Assembly (NCBI RefSeq): GCF_014639795.1
Contig: NZ_BMGC01000011.1
Span: forward strand, 1 to 64,000
Direction: 5' to 3'
DNA: 64,000 bases
DNA from: Gordonia jinhuaensis
GTDB taxonomy: Bacteria; Actinomycetota; Actinomycetes; Mycobacteriales; Mycobacteriaceae
The notes under the pieces are model-generated. The model saw nothing but the letters and a program-made list of their open reading frames with translations. It was not told where the DNA came from and did no database searches. Shown here one piece after another: positions 50,172-59,718 of this stretch. Within the stretch, counting starts at the first letter, position 1. The number at the start of each line of letters is the position of its first letter. The position numbers and the translations under genes were made by a program.

Positions 50172-52907
50172 GTGCCGACCGGACCGACGATCCTGCGTCG
50201 CCTCTGGCCGATCCTGCTCGTAGTCGCCGTACTCACCGTCTCGGGTCCGGCAGGTGTGGGCGGACTCGCCGAGGCATTGGTGTCACCGCAGACCATCTCC
50301 AGCGCGCAGGCGGCCCCGGGGGACGACCCCTCCCAGGCCGACACCACCGCCGGTGTGGTGATCGACATCGACGCCGTGACACCGTCGACGGTCACCACCA
50401 CCAGTCCCGGCACGGTCACCATCACCGGCCACGTCCGTAACCCGGGCAAACAGACGCTGAGCAACCTCACCGTGCGGATGCAGCGAGGGCAGGCGGTCAC
50501 CTCGGGCACCGGCCTGCGGTCGGCGTTGGGCTCGGACGCCTCCGAATACCCCGTCATCACCGCCTTCACACCCATTCCCGGGACCCTCGGACCCGGCGGC
50601 ACACTGCCGTTCCGGGTGAGCGCGAGCCTGTCGGGCGACAACGGGCTCCAGATCTCGCAGCTGGGCGTCTACCCGCTTCTGGTCGCCGTGGACGGCACCG
50701 ACCCCGACATCGGCGCGCTGCGGCTCGACGATTCGCGCACGCTCCTGCCGGTACTGGGACTGCCGCCGGATCCTTCCCGCGCCAACAGCGACAACTCGTG
50801 GGCGCAGACCTCGAACGACGACTCGGCGCCGGTGTCGGCCGGCCCGGACGGTGCAGTCGCACCGTCGGTGTCGGCACCGACCCCGGTCACCGTGCTGTGG
50901 CCGATCGCCGCGACCCCGACGCTGGCGGCGGGGATTCCCGCCGACCCGGACGCCCGCGGTCGGCTCATCGACGATGATCTCGCCGGATCGCTGCGCGGCG
51001 GCGGACGTCTGGACACCCTCGTCTCGGCGGTCGACAAGGTGACCTCGGGGACCGGCGCGGCGACCGCACCGCTAGCGCGCAGCCTGTGCCTGGCGATCGA
51101 CCCCGACTTGTTACGCACCGTGCAGACGATGGCCGACGGCTACCAGATCAGCGAGAACCCTGGCGATCCGCGATCCAAGACCCGGCGGGGGACCAATTCA
51201 TCGGTGGCCGCCGACTGGCTGGCACATCTGCGTGACGTCGCCGGACGGATGTGTGTGGTCGCGTTGCCCTACGCGCAGACCAGCCTGGACGCGCTGACCC
51301 GTGTCGACAGAACCGATCTGAGCCGCAGCGCTCTCATCGACCCCGCCGACACCGTCGACCAGGTGCTCGGTGTGCGCTCGGTACGTGATGTGGTGATCCC
51401 GACCACCGGTTCGCTGTCGCAGAACCAGGGCCGGATGCTGGGAGACCTGTTCGGGTCGACCCCGCACGGCGCGGTGATCTCGCAGTCGGCGGTGTCGGTC
51501 GGCGACGTCAGTAGCCAGGGGCTTTACGAGGCCGAGGGCACGAATGTGGCGACCTTCGACCCGGCGGTCACCTCCGCGGTGGCCCAGCTGGGTGACTCCC
51601 CGACGATCCCGGCGATCACTCCGTCGGCGGTACGCATCGACCCGTCGGGGGAGTCGCCGGCGAGTCGCCGCCAGACCGCGGCCGCCTCGCTCGCCTACAC
51701 GGCCATCGCACCGTCGATGCCTGCCAAACCCGACCCCGGGCCGATCGGCCGCTCCTCGCTGATCGTCCCGCCGGCCGTCTGGTCGCCCGACGCCGACGAC
51801 GCGTCGGCGGTTCTCGACGAGGTCTCGACGCTGCTCGACACCGGGCTGGCCACGCCGCGCCCGTTCGGCGACCTCGCCGCGCGGCTGGCCTATCCGACGC
51901 GGGGGACGCCATCGGCGAAGCTGATCGTCCCGGCGGCGACCGGACTACCCGGCACCCTGATCAGTCAGCAGACGGTCACCCGGGTACGCACCCTCGACGA
52001 CCAGATCGGCTCGCTCGGCGCATCACTGATCCAGCGGGCCGGGTCGCAGCTGACGCCCGAGGCCTACCTCGCACCGCTGCGCGGCGACCTGCTGCGTGCC
52101 CTGCGCCCGGCACCGCAGGGCAGCGCACCGCAGGCCAGATCGGCGCTGACGGCTGCGCGCACGGCGACCACCACACGGCTCGCGGCGCTGGATGCGTCGA
52201 TGGCCTCGATGCGGGCGGCCGTGAGCATCGTCGACCCGGGTGGTCAGTTCACGCTCGCATCCGAACGCAGCCCGCTGCTGCTGGTGGTGCGCAACGAGCT
52301 GGCCCTGCCCATCCGGACGCGGCTGGAACTGTCGGCGCCGTCGGGTATGCAGGTCGACGACATGGGGGTCGTGGAGATCCCGCCGAAGGGAACCCGCCAG
52401 ATCCAGGTGCCCGCCCGCGCCACCTCGTCGCGCACGGTGACGGTCCACATCGCGTTGGTGACCACCTCGGGCATGGCTGTCGGCGACTCGATCAACCTGT
52501 CAGTACATTCCAATGCGTATGGCAAACCACTGTTCTACGTCACGATCGGCGCCGGTGTGCTGCTCGTCCTGCTCGCGGGGCGACGCCTGTGGCGTCGATT
52601 CCGTGGACGCCCCGACCGCGCCGACGCCGACCGTCCCGAACCCGACGAGCACGACCGCATGATGGCCGAGAGCCGTTACCTGCACAGTCACGGTCGACCC
52701 GCTGACGGCCGGGCGGGTACCGGGCGAATGGGTACCGGGCGAGTGGGTACCGGGCGGGCGCCGGCCGACCGGACCCGTGGGGACAGGACCGGAGCCAGCC
52801 GGTCGGGCCACGACGATCCGGGCCCCGACGCTGCCCCGAACGCCGATCGATCGACCGCCACCCAGCCGAGCGCACAGCGCACGAACCGCGAACGGAACAC
52901 ACGGTGA
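50172..52907 (+). CDS. DUF6049 family exported membrane protein (Rv3909-like)
   Basis: A 911-residue envelope protein: N-terminal signal/anchor (LRRLWPILLVVAVLTVSGP), a very large extracytoplasmic region starting with an immunoglobulin-like strand set (TPSTVTTTSPGTVTITGHVRNPGKQTLSNL), and one C-terminal helix (LFYVTIGAGVLLVLLAGRRLW) followed by a cytoplasmic Arg/Asp/Gly tail. It always precedes murJ in Mycobacteriales and is presumed to work with it in peptidoglycan assembly. GTG 50172 follows AGGGG. The 3' end overlaps murJ by four bases (GTGA). Confidence 0.88.
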   Translation: MPTGPTILRRLWPILLVVAVLTVSGPAGVGGLAEALVSPQTISSAQAAPGDDPSQADTTAGVVIDIDAVTPSTVTTTSPGTVTITGHVRNPGKQTLSNLTVRMQRGQAVTSGTGLRSALGSDASEYPVITAFTPIPGTLGPGGTLPFRVSASLSGDNGLQISQLGVYPLLVAVDGTDPDIGALRLDDSRTLLPVLGLPPDPSRANSDNSWAQTSNDDSAPVSAGPDGAVAPSVSAPTPVTVLWPIAATPTLAAGIPADPDARGRLIDDDLAGSLRGGGRLDTLVSAVDKVTSGTGAATAPLARSLCLAIDPDLLRTVQTMADGYQISENPGDPRSKTRRGTNSSVAADWLAHLRDVAGRMCVVALPYAQTSLDALTRVDRTDLSRSALIDPADTVDQVLGVRSVRDVVIPTTGSLSQNQGRMLGDLFGSTPHGAVISQSAVSVGDVSSQGLYEAEGTNVATFDPAVTSAVAQLGDSPTIPAITPSAVRIDPSGESPASRRQTAAASLAYTAIAPSMPAKPDPGPIGRSSLIVPPAVWSPDADDASAVLDEVSTLLDTGLATPRPFGDLAARLAYPTRGTPSAKLIVPAATGLPGTLISQQTVTRVRTLDDQIGSLGASLIQRAGSQLTPEAYLAPLRGDLLRALRPAPQGSAPQARSALTAARTATTTRLAALDASMASMRAAVSIVDPGGQFTLASERSPLLLVVRNELALPIRTRLELSAPSGMQVDDMGVVEIPPKGTRQIQVPARATSSRTVTVHIALVTTSGMAVGDSINLSVHSNAYGKPLFYVTIGAGVLLVLLAGRRLWRRFRGRPDRADADRPEPDEHDRMMAESRYLHSHGRPADGRAGTGRMGTGRVGTGRAPADRTRGDRTGASRSGHDDPGPDAAPNADRSTATQPSAQRTNRERNTR
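52715..52759 (+). repeat. 15-bp tandem repeat x3 in the DUF6049 tail
   Basis: GGGTACCGGGCGAAT and two variants (GAGT, GGGC endings), encoding GTGRM/GTGRV/GTGRA in the cytoplasmic tail. Confidence 0.8.
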
Positions 52908-55900
52908 ACGAACCGCCACGTCGTGCCGACCCACGTCGTATCCCGCCCGCGACGCCGGCCCATCGGCCGCCGTGGGAGCGCGGCGGCGTGCCCCGCTCGG
53001 ACCGGCAGGGGCCCGACCAGCACCGGTCGGATCGTCAGTCAGGGCAGGATCGTCAGTCAGCGCCCGATCGTCAGTCAGCGCCCGATCGTCAGTCAGGGCC
53101 GGATGAGTACCGGCCAGATCAGGACGCCGGACAACGGGATTCGACCCGGTCGCGCCACAGCAAGGGCGACCAGGCAGACACCCCGACCCGCGCGACCCGA
53201 CCCAATGCCGACCAGCGGCGTCCCCAGCGCACCGATCCCGACGCGACGTCGATCATGCCGGCGCTGGCCGCCGACGGGTCGATCGCCACACCACGACGCG
53301 CGACGCCGCGGCGGGTGCCACCGGCCGACCGGTCAGCGCAACGGTCACGCGGTCGGTCACCCCAGAGCACTGGCAACCGGCGCCCACCGCGTGAGGAGCT
53401 GCCCGCCGAGGCCGACCTGATGCGCCATGAGCTCGACAGTGCCTTCGGCGAGGACGGCACATCGGTGGGGGCGCAGGTGGCGCAGACCCCGATCCGCGAA
53501 CCGCTGCGGGCCCGCACCGCGACGGCTCGACGCGGCCCCGACGGCGTAGACCCCTACGACACGGACGCAGACGACACCGACCCCGACGACCTCACGGACG
53601 ACGACGCGGGGGAGTCCGGTGTGCAGCGTCCGGCCCGCGATTCCGATGCCAGCGTGCTGCGGACCTCCGGATCGATCGCGATCGCTACGCTCACCAGCCG
53701 GATCACCGGTTTCGTGCGCGCGATCCTGGTCGCCGCGTTGCTCGGCCCCGCCATCGCCTCGGCCTTCCTGACGTCCTACACGCTGCCGAGCATGGTCGCC
53801 GAGGCGTTGCTCGGCGCGGTCCTCACCGCCATCGTGATCCCGGTGCTGGTCCGCGCGGAGGCCGAGGACGCCGACGGCGGCGCCGGCTTCATCAACCGGG
53901 TGTTCACACTCGCCCTGACCGTGCTCGGCGTGGGCACCGTGGTCGCGCTCATCGCCGCACCGCTGCTGACCTACGTCTCCCTCGGTGACGGCAAGGTCGA
54001 CCGGACGCTGGCGACCGCCCTCGCCTACCTGTTGCTGCCCGAGATCCTCTTCTACGGTCTGTCGGCGTTGTTCATCGCGATCCTCAACATGAAGGGTCTG
54101 TTCAAACCGGGCGCCTGGGCGCCGGTGATGAACAACATCGTGCAGATCCTGGCACTGGTCGCCTATGCGGTCACCCCTGGTGAGATCACCCTCAACCCGG
54201 TCCGCATGAGCGATCCCAAGCTGCTGGTGCTGGGCATCGGCACCACGCTGGGCGTCATCGTGCAGACCGCGGTGCTGCTCCCGGCGCTGCGCCGCGCGAA
54301 GGTCAGACTCAAACTCCAGTGGGGGCTCGACGCACGTCTGCGGCAGTTCGGCCAGATGGCCGCCGCGGTGATCCTCTATGTGCTGGTGCTGCAGGTGGGG
54401 TGGGTCATCACCACACACATCGCGGCCTCGGTGTCTGCGGCCGGGCCGACCGCCTACAACCAGCACTGGCAGCTGCTGCAGCTGCCCTACGGCGTGCTGG
54501 GCGTGACGATCCTGACCGCGATGATGCCGCGCCTGTCGCGCAACGCCGCGGCCGGCGACACGAACCGGGTGATCGACGACATGTCGATGGCCACCCGACT
54601 GACACTGGTCGCGCTGGTGCCGGTGACCGCGTACATGACCTTCTTCGGTCCGGCGATCGGCCTGACCGTCTTCCACTTCGGCCGCTTCGACGCCGACACC
54701 GCCACCCAGGTGGGCAGCGTGCTCGCCTGGGGTGCGTTCACGATCATCCCGTATGCGATGACCCTGGTGCAGTTGCGCGTGTTCTACGCCCGCGAGGACG
54801 CCTGGACACCGACCTTCATGGTCATCGGCATCACCGCGGTGAAGACGGCCTCGTCGCTGCTGGGCACCGTGCTCTTCAGCGATCCCGATCTGGTGGTGCG
54901 CTGGCTGGCGCTGTCGAACGGTCTCGGATATCTGGTCGGCGCGATCGTCGGCCACTATCTGCTCCGGCGCCGCCTGGGCAACGTCGAGATGACCAACGTC
55001 AAACGCACCACGCTGGTGACGCTGGCGGCGTCGGTGGTGGTGTCGCTGGTGGTGTGGCTGATCGCCGAGGCGTCGGGACTGGCCGGGCTCGCACGTAACG
55101 GCGGGAAACTCGGATCGCTGGGCTACCTGATCCTCACCGCGATCATCGTGCTCGGCGCCACCTACGCACTGCTGGTCGCGTTCCGGGTGCCCGACGTGGT
55201 GGCGATCGGGGTCGCGCTGCGTCGTGCGCTGTCGAGATTCATCCCGGCGCTGGCCCCCAAGACCACACTCGAACCCGACGACGCGCCTGCGATGACGGTG
55301 CAGTTTCCGCGGATCAGCTCCGAGGAGTCGCTCCCGTATTCTGGTCAGGTCCAAGTGCTCCGACGCTTCGACCAGGGCACCGCCAGCTGGCAGTCCTATG
55401 CTGTGCACACCGGTGGCGCTGCCGGACAGCGCGGCACCGCCGGGAGTTCGGCGGCCGCCTGGTCGGCGAGCGATGCCGGCCATGGCCTGAGATACCGCAG
55501 GAGAGGAGTGGGACCGTTGGACACGGGCGAGGTCGACGACAAGCGCCAGACCGGTGCGCGCCCGGATTCCGGCGTGAACACGCCCGACAACGCGGTCGGA
55601 ACCCCGGTCACGGGTGCTCCTACAGCGGGTAGTTCGACGGCGGGTGATCCGGCGGCCGGTGGTTCGACAGCCGGGCAGCGATCGCGCCCGGACACACCTC
55701 GCCAACCCGCCGTTGATGGTGACAGCGGTGCCGCGCCCACCCCGCCGCGACGCCGCGGGCCGCGGTTGGTCCCCGGCGCACAGGTCGCCGGCGGGCGCTA
55801 CCGGCTGCTCAGCCATCACGGCGGCACGCGCGGACTGCAGTTCTGGCGCGCTCGCGACATCCATCTCGATCGCGACGTCGCACTGACCTTCGTCGATCCC

Positions 55901-57316
55901 GACCAGTCCGCAACACCCGCCACCGGCACGCCGCCCGAACGCCAGTCCGAGGGCCCGCAGGCCGTGCTGTCTCGCACCCTGCGGCTCGGCCGGGTGAACA
56001 CCCCCGGCATCGCGCGCGTGCTCGACGTGGTGCGCGGGTATTCGGGCGGCATCGTGGTGAGCGAGTGGGTCAGCGGCTCATCGCTCGCCGAAGTCGCCGC
56101 CACCCATCCCTCACCGATCGGTGCCGCGCGCGCCGTGCGGGCACTCGGCGCCGCCGCCGAGTCGGCCCATCGCACCGGCACCGCGCTGTCGATCGATCAC
56201 CCCGACCGGATCCGGATCAGCACCGACGGCAACGCCGTACTGGCCTTCCCCGGAACCCTCGCCGGCGATGACAAGGCGACCGACGTGAAGGGGCTGGGCG
56301 CGGTGCTCTACGCGCTGCTGCTGGAGCGCTGGCCGCTCGACGACGACAACCCCGATCAGGTGGCGACCACGGCGACCCATCCCGATCCCATCGGCGGGCT
56401 GCAGGCTGCCGAGCCCGACGACAACGGATTTCCGGTCGAGCCGCGGATGGCGCGCGGTGACATCCCGTTCGAGATCTCCGCGGTGGCTGCCCGGGCACTG
56501 CAGGGCAACAGCGGTATCCGCACCGCCGCCACGGTGCAACACGTCCTCGACCAGGCCACGGTGGTCGACCAGCCGACCGACCTCATGCCGGCGGTCCCCG
56601 GTCCCGCGATGCGCCCGGAACCGGCAACCAATGTGGGCCGCACACGCCGGCTGCGCTCATTGCTCAAACGGCCCGAGTCGATGCGGACGACGGCACTGCT
56701 CGTGGGCGCCGGTCTGCTCATCCTGTTCCTCATCGTGGCGATCGTCGTCTCGATCACCAACGCACTCGGTGGCAGCGGCGGCAGCGACAACATCGACTCG
56801 ATCCTGACGCCCACCACGTCAGCCTCGGCGGCCGCACCCAAGCCGACGACGTCGGCCTCGGCGCCCGCTCCGGCCGCCGGCCCGGTCACCTTCAACGCGG
56901 TGACGCTGGTCGACTTCTCCAACCAGCCGCCCGACAGCTCGGCCAACCTTCGCAACACCATCACCGGCGCCCCGCCGGCGTGGAAGACCGACACCTACCA
57001 GGGCGGTCCCCGGTTCGGGAATCTGAAGAACGGCCTCGGTCTGATGTACCGGTTGGAGAGTCCGGCTGCGGTGCGGACCGTCACGATCCGCACCACCACG
57101 CCCGGCTTCTCGGTGGAGGTCCGCCCGGCGCCGTCGGCGAATGCCACGCTCTCCCAGACCTCGCCGGTGGCCACCGCCCAGATCAACCGGCCCACCACCA
57201 CCATCACCGTGTCCGACCCTCGGTCGGCGCCGTATCTGCTGGTGTGGATCACCTCGCTGGCATCGACCTCAGGCGGCTACTCGGCCACGGTGAACCAGGT
57301 CGGCGCCGCGAGCTGA
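52904..57316 (+). CDS. murJ: MurJ lipid II flippase with pseudokinase and extracellular domain
   Basis: A 1470-residue fusion. Residues 1-250 are disordered, Arg/Pro/Asp rich. Residues about 255-770 are the 14-helix MurJ core (ATLTSRITGFVRAILVAALL, PSMVAEALLGAVL), which flips lipid II. Residues about 960-1220 are a kinase-like domain without catalytic residues: VALT replaces the VAIK lysine and no HRD or DFG is found. A membrane helix (about 1263-1285) and an outer domain with VEVRPAPSANATLSQ follow. In M. tuberculosis (Rv3910) the pseudokinase is phosphorylated by PknB and recruits FhaA. It is coupled to the DUF6049 gene by GTGA. Confidence 0.93.
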   Translation: MNEPPRRADPRRIPPATPAHRPPWERGGVPRSDRQGPDQHRSDRQSGQDRQSAPDRQSAPDRQSGPDEYRPDQDAGQRDSTRSRHSKGDQADTPTRATRPNADQRRPQRTDPDATSIMPALAADGSIATPRRATPRRVPPADRSAQRSRGRSPQSTGNRRPPREELPAEADLMRHELDSAFGEDGTSVGAQVAQTPIREPLRARTATARRGPDGVDPYDTDADDTDPDDLTDDDAGESGVQRPARDSDASVLRTSGSIAIATLTSRITGFVRAILVAALLGPAIASAFLTSYTLPSMVAEALLGAVLTAIVIPVLVRAEAEDADGGAGFINRVFTLALTVLGVGTVVALIAAPLLTYVSLGDGKVDRTLATALAYLLLPEILFYGLSALFIAILNMKGLFKPGAWAPVMNNIVQILALVAYAVTPGEITLNPVRMSDPKLLVLGIGTTLGVIVQTAVLLPALRRAKVRLKLQWGLDARLRQFGQMAAAVILYVLVLQVGWVITTHIAASVSAAGPTAYNQHWQLLQLPYGVLGVTILTAMMPRLSRNAAAGDTNRVIDDMSMATRLTLVALVPVTAYMTFFGPAIGLTVFHFGRFDADTATQVGSVLAWGAFTIIPYAMTLVQLRVFYAREDAWTPTFMVIGITAVKTASSLLGTVLFSDPDLVVRWLALSNGLGYLVGAIVGHYLLRRRLGNVEMTNVKRTTLVTLAASVVVSLVVWLIAEASGLAGLARNGGKLGSLGYLILTAIIVLGATYALLVAFRVPDVVAIGVALRRALSRFIPALAPKTTLEPDDAPAMTVQFPRISSEESLPYSGQVQVLRRFDQGTASWQSYAVHTGGAAGQRGTAGSSAAAWSASDAGHGLRYRRRGVGPLDTGEVDDKRQTGARPDSGVNTPDNAVGTPVTGAPTAGSSTAGDPAAGGSTAGQRSRPDTPRQPAVDGDSGAAPTPPRRRGPRLVPGAQVAGGRYRLLSHHGGTRGLQFWRARDIHLDRDVALTFVDPDQSATPATGTPPERQSEGPQAVLSRTLRLGRVNTPGIARVLDVVRGYSGGIVVSEWVSGSSLAEVAATHPSPIGAARAVRALGAAAESAHRTGTALSIDHPDRIRISTDGNAVLAFPGTLAGDDKATDVKGLGAVLYALLLERWPLDDDNPDQVATTATHPDPIGGLQAAEPDDNGFPVEPRMARGDIPFEISAVAARALQGNSGIRTAATVQHVLDQATVVDQPTDLMPAVPGPAMRPEPATNVGRTRRLRSLLKRPESMRTTALLVGAGLLILFLIVAIVVSITNALGGSGGSDNIDSILTPTTSASAAAPKPTTSASAPAPAAGPVTFNAVTLVDFSNQPPDSSANLRNTITGAPPAWKTDTYQGGPRFGNLKNGLGLMYRLESPAAVRTVTIRTTTPGFSVEVRPAPSANATLSQTSPVATAQINRPTTTITVSDPRSAPYLLVWITSLASTSGGYSATVNQVGAAS
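53030..53101 (+). repeat. 18-bp tandem repeat x4 inside murJ
   Basis: GATCGTCAGTCAGCGCCC and close variants start at 53030, 53048, 53066 and 53084; each encodes DRQSAP or DRQSGQ in the disordered N terminus of MurJ. Confidence 0.9.
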
Positions 57317-57321
57317 GCGAT

Positions 57322-58350
57322 ATGACCGCGCCGCACTTCTCCTTTCGAGACCTGGCACTACCTGTGATGGGTGCGCCGATGGCCGGCGGGCCGTCGACCC
57401 CCGCACTGGCGGCCGCGGTGTCGGGCGCCGGTGGACTGGGTATGCTCGCCTCGGCCTATCAATCCGCAGAAGCATTGCGTGAGAACATCATTGCCACTCG
57501 TACCGCAGGTGCCGAGATCTTCGGCGCGAATCTGTTCGTGGTGAACGAGTTCGACGTGGACACACCCGCGCTCGCCCGGTACCGCGAACATCTCGCCGAC
57601 CTCGCCGAACCGTGCGGAGTGTCGATCGCCGAGAGTGCCACCTTCGACGACGACGGCTATCACGCCAAACTCGACGTGCTCGTCGACGCCGCACTCGCCG
57701 TGGTGTCATTCACGTTCGGTCTGCCCGGCGATGAGGACATCGCGCGCCTCCACGGCGCCGGCACTGCGGTGGGCGTCACCGTCACCAACCATGAGGACGC
57801 CCGCTCGGCCGCGGCGCTGGGCGCGGATTTCCTTGTGGTGCAAGGCCCGAATGCGGGTGGGCACCGCTCCACCTTCGATCCGCGCATCGAGCCACCGGCC
57901 CGCCCGCTGCCCGACCTGCTCGCCGACGTCGCCGCTGATGTGGACCTCCCGGTCGTCGTCGCCGGTGGCCTATCGGATCGAGCCGACGTGGACATGATGC
58001 TCTCACTCGGCGCACACGGTGTGTCGATGGGTACCGCGCTGCTGCGCACACCCGAGGCAGGCACCAAGTCCGCACACCGTCGCGCACTGACCGATCCAGC
58101 GTTCACCGAAACCGTTGTGACCCGGGCATTCTCGGGTCGGCCTGCACGGGGATTGCGCAATCGCTTTCACGACGAACTCGGCCCGATCGCTCCTGCGGCC
58201 TACCCGCAGGTGAACACCCTTGCCGGACCGTTGAAGTCGTGGGCCGCGGCGAATGACGATCCGCAGTTGACCAACCTCTGGGCTGGCACCGGCTGGCGGT
58301 CGGCCACCGAAGCTCCTGCGGCCGAAGTGATCACCGGACTGCTCGGCTGA
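57322..58350 (+). CDS. nitronate monooxygenase family protein
   Basis: A 342-residue TIM-barrel FMN enzyme that oxidises nitronates (a toxic nitro-carbanion) or related compounds. N-terminal LPVMGAPMAGGPSTPALAAAVSGAGGLGML, VSFTFGLPG, DFLVVQGPNAGGHRS and the phosphate site VVAGGLSDRADVDMMLSLGAHGVSMGTALL are all present. It begins 5 bp after the murJ stop and so is probably cotranscribed. In M. tuberculosis nothing separates mviN from sigM, so this gene looks like an insertion in the conserved block. Confidence 0.92.
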   Translation: MTAPHFSFRDLALPVMGAPMAGGPSTPALAAAVSGAGGLGMLASAYQSAEALRENIIATRTAGAEIFGANLFVVNEFDVDTPALARYREHLADLAEPCGVSIAESATFDDDGYHAKLDVLVDAALAVVSFTFGLPGDEDIARLHGAGTAVGVTVTNHEDARSAAALGADFLVVQGPNAGGHRSTFDPRIEPPARPLPDLLADVAADVDLPVVVAGGLSDRADVDMMLSLGAHGVSMGTALLRTPEAGTKSAHRRALTDPAFTETVVTRAFSGRPARGLRNRFHDELGPIAPAAYPQVNTLAGPLKSWAAANDDPQLTNLWAGTGWRSATEAPAAEVITGLLG

Positions 58351-58446
58351 ATTCGGTCCGAGTACTTCGGTTCCACTCAACCGTCTGAATGACAGCCGAA
58401 CAGCATCATTGCGGCGCTGAGCATGCACGGTGGTGTGCGACGCACC

Positions 58447-58452
58447 TAGCGT
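58447..58452 (+). promoter_or_regulatory. -10 of leaderless sigM transcript
   Basis: TAGCGT ends 7 nt before ATG 58460 and no Shine-Dalgarno is present. I could not place a convincing ECF-type -35, so self-regulation by SigM is not shown. Confidence 0.4.
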
Positions 58453-58459
58453 TCGACAC

Positions 58460-59149
58460 ATGACGGACCTGCCACCTCCGCTGCACCCCGCCGCATACGA
58501 GGCGATGACCGACGCCGAACTCCTCGACGTGCACGTCGCCGGAGATCACCGCGCATTCGGCGTGCTGTTCACCCGCCATCGAGATCACCTGTGGTGTGCC
58601 GCGAGGCGATACAGCGTCAGTCCCGACGACGCCGAGGATGCGCTGCAGGAGGGCATGATCAAGGCCTTCGTCACCGCCCGAGCCTTCCGTAAGGATTGCG
58701 CCGTGCGGTCGTGGCTGCATCGGATCGTCGCGAACTGTGCACTGGACATTCTGCGGCGCAAGCGATCCCAGCGACAGTTGGTCACGTCGGTGGCCGATGA
58801 GCTCACCGCGACCGCGGCACCGCTCGACCCGATGGCAACGCTGGATCTCGCGATGTCGATGACCGGCATCCTCGACTGCCTCTCACCCGAGTTGCGTGCC
58901 GCCGTGGTCGCCGTCGACATCGACGGCATGTCGGTGGCCGAGGCTGCCGAACTCCTCGGCGTGCCCACCGGCACCATCAAAAGCCGATGCGCGCGCGGCC
59001 GCACCAAACTCGCTCTGGCAGCGGGACATCTGCGTCCGCGGCACTCCGGCGACGCCGTCCCCGGCACACCGGGCGAACGCAGCACCGGCAGCCGGACCAC
59101 CGACCCCCACAGCACCGACACCAGAAATCCCGACAGTCGCAGCGCGTGA
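58460..59149 (+). CDS. sigM: ECF sigma factor SigM
   Basis: A 229-residue extracytoplasmic-function sigma factor. Region 2 has FGVLFTRHRDHLWCAARRYSVSPDDAEDALQEGMIKAF with the -10-binding helix RSWLHRIVANCALDILRRKR; region 4 has AVVAVDIDGMSVAEAAELLGVPTGTIKSRCARGR. Position between murJ and trxB matches M. tuberculosis Rv3911 (SigM), which controls ESX and surface-lipid genes there. The C-terminal 35 residues are Ser/Thr/Asp-rich and probably disordered. Confidence 0.92.
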   Translation: MTDLPPPLHPAAYEAMTDAELLDVHVAGDHRAFGVLFTRHRDHLWCAARRYSVSPDDAEDALQEGMIKAFVTARAFRKDCAVRSWLHRIVANCALDILRRKRSQRQLVTSVADELTATAAPLDPMATLDLAMSMTGILDCLSPELRAAVVAVDIDGMSVAEAAELLGVPTGTIKSRCARGRTKLALAAGHLRPRHSGDAVPGTPGERSTGSRTTDPHSTDTRNPDSRSA

Positions 59150-59257
59150 GCCCGACAGCAGGGGACTTCCACGGGAACTGAGCCTTCCCGCCCCAGAGTG
59201 TCCAGCAGGCCACACCATCCAGACCGCAAGGCACCAGATCACAGACTTTCGAGAGCG

Positions 59258-59671
59258 ATGCAACCACACGCCATGAGACGACACCTGAGCATCCCCGCCA
59301 CCACATGCGAGCTCCACACGCCCGCCCCAGGCGACGACCAGTCCCCGTCCGCGGGACACGACCACCCGGCGAGGGGAGAGGAGTCCGTCATCGTCTCGTC
59401 AACCGAGCGCCTCGACCGCATCGCCTACCTCCACGCACAGTCACCGGATTCCAATTCCTCACTGCGCCTGGCCCTCGAACGCAGCCCGGAGAGCCGTGCG
59501 GTGGTCGCCGCGCTGGAGGCGACCCGCGCTGAACTGCGCGCCCGCGCGCTGCGCGAACAGTACGGCCTTGCCCCCACTACGATTCCCGCCAACTTGCCGT
59601 CGGACGTGGCCGAACGGCTCGACGAGACTCTGGCACGCCTCATCGGAGAGGAGAACCCGTCCGATCGCTGA
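59258..59671 (+). CDS. short anti-sigma-M-like protein, no membrane segment
   Basis: Occupies the place of rsmA (Rv3912). The conserved-looking part is STERLDRIAYLHAQSPDSNSS to ATRAELRARALREQYG and SDVAERLDETLARLIGEEN, comparable with the cytoplasmic half of mycobacterial RsmA. The transmembrane and outer parts are missing. The start is unclear: in-frame ATG 59258 and 59273 have poor ribosome sites, whereas a GGAGAGGAG sits 6 nt before an in-frame ATC at 59390 that begins right at the conserved part. If ATC is used the product is 93 residues. Whether it still inhibits SigM cannot be told. Confidence 0.55.
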   Translation: MQPHAMRRHLSIPATTCELHTPAPGDDQSPSAGHDHPARGEESVIVSSTERLDRIAYLHAQSPDSNSSLRLALERSPESRAVVAALEATRAELRARALREQYGLAPTTIPANLPSDVAERLDETLARLIGEENPSDR

Positions 59672-59718
59672 CGGATGGTCACCGCGCACCGATCTCCTCG
59701 CCTCCTCGGCGACACGCC

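Noticed and set aside
53357-55864. 835-residue reverse-strand open frame inside murJ
   Set aside because: His/Arg/Asp/Gly-rich shadow composition without any motif; forward MurJ core is certain.
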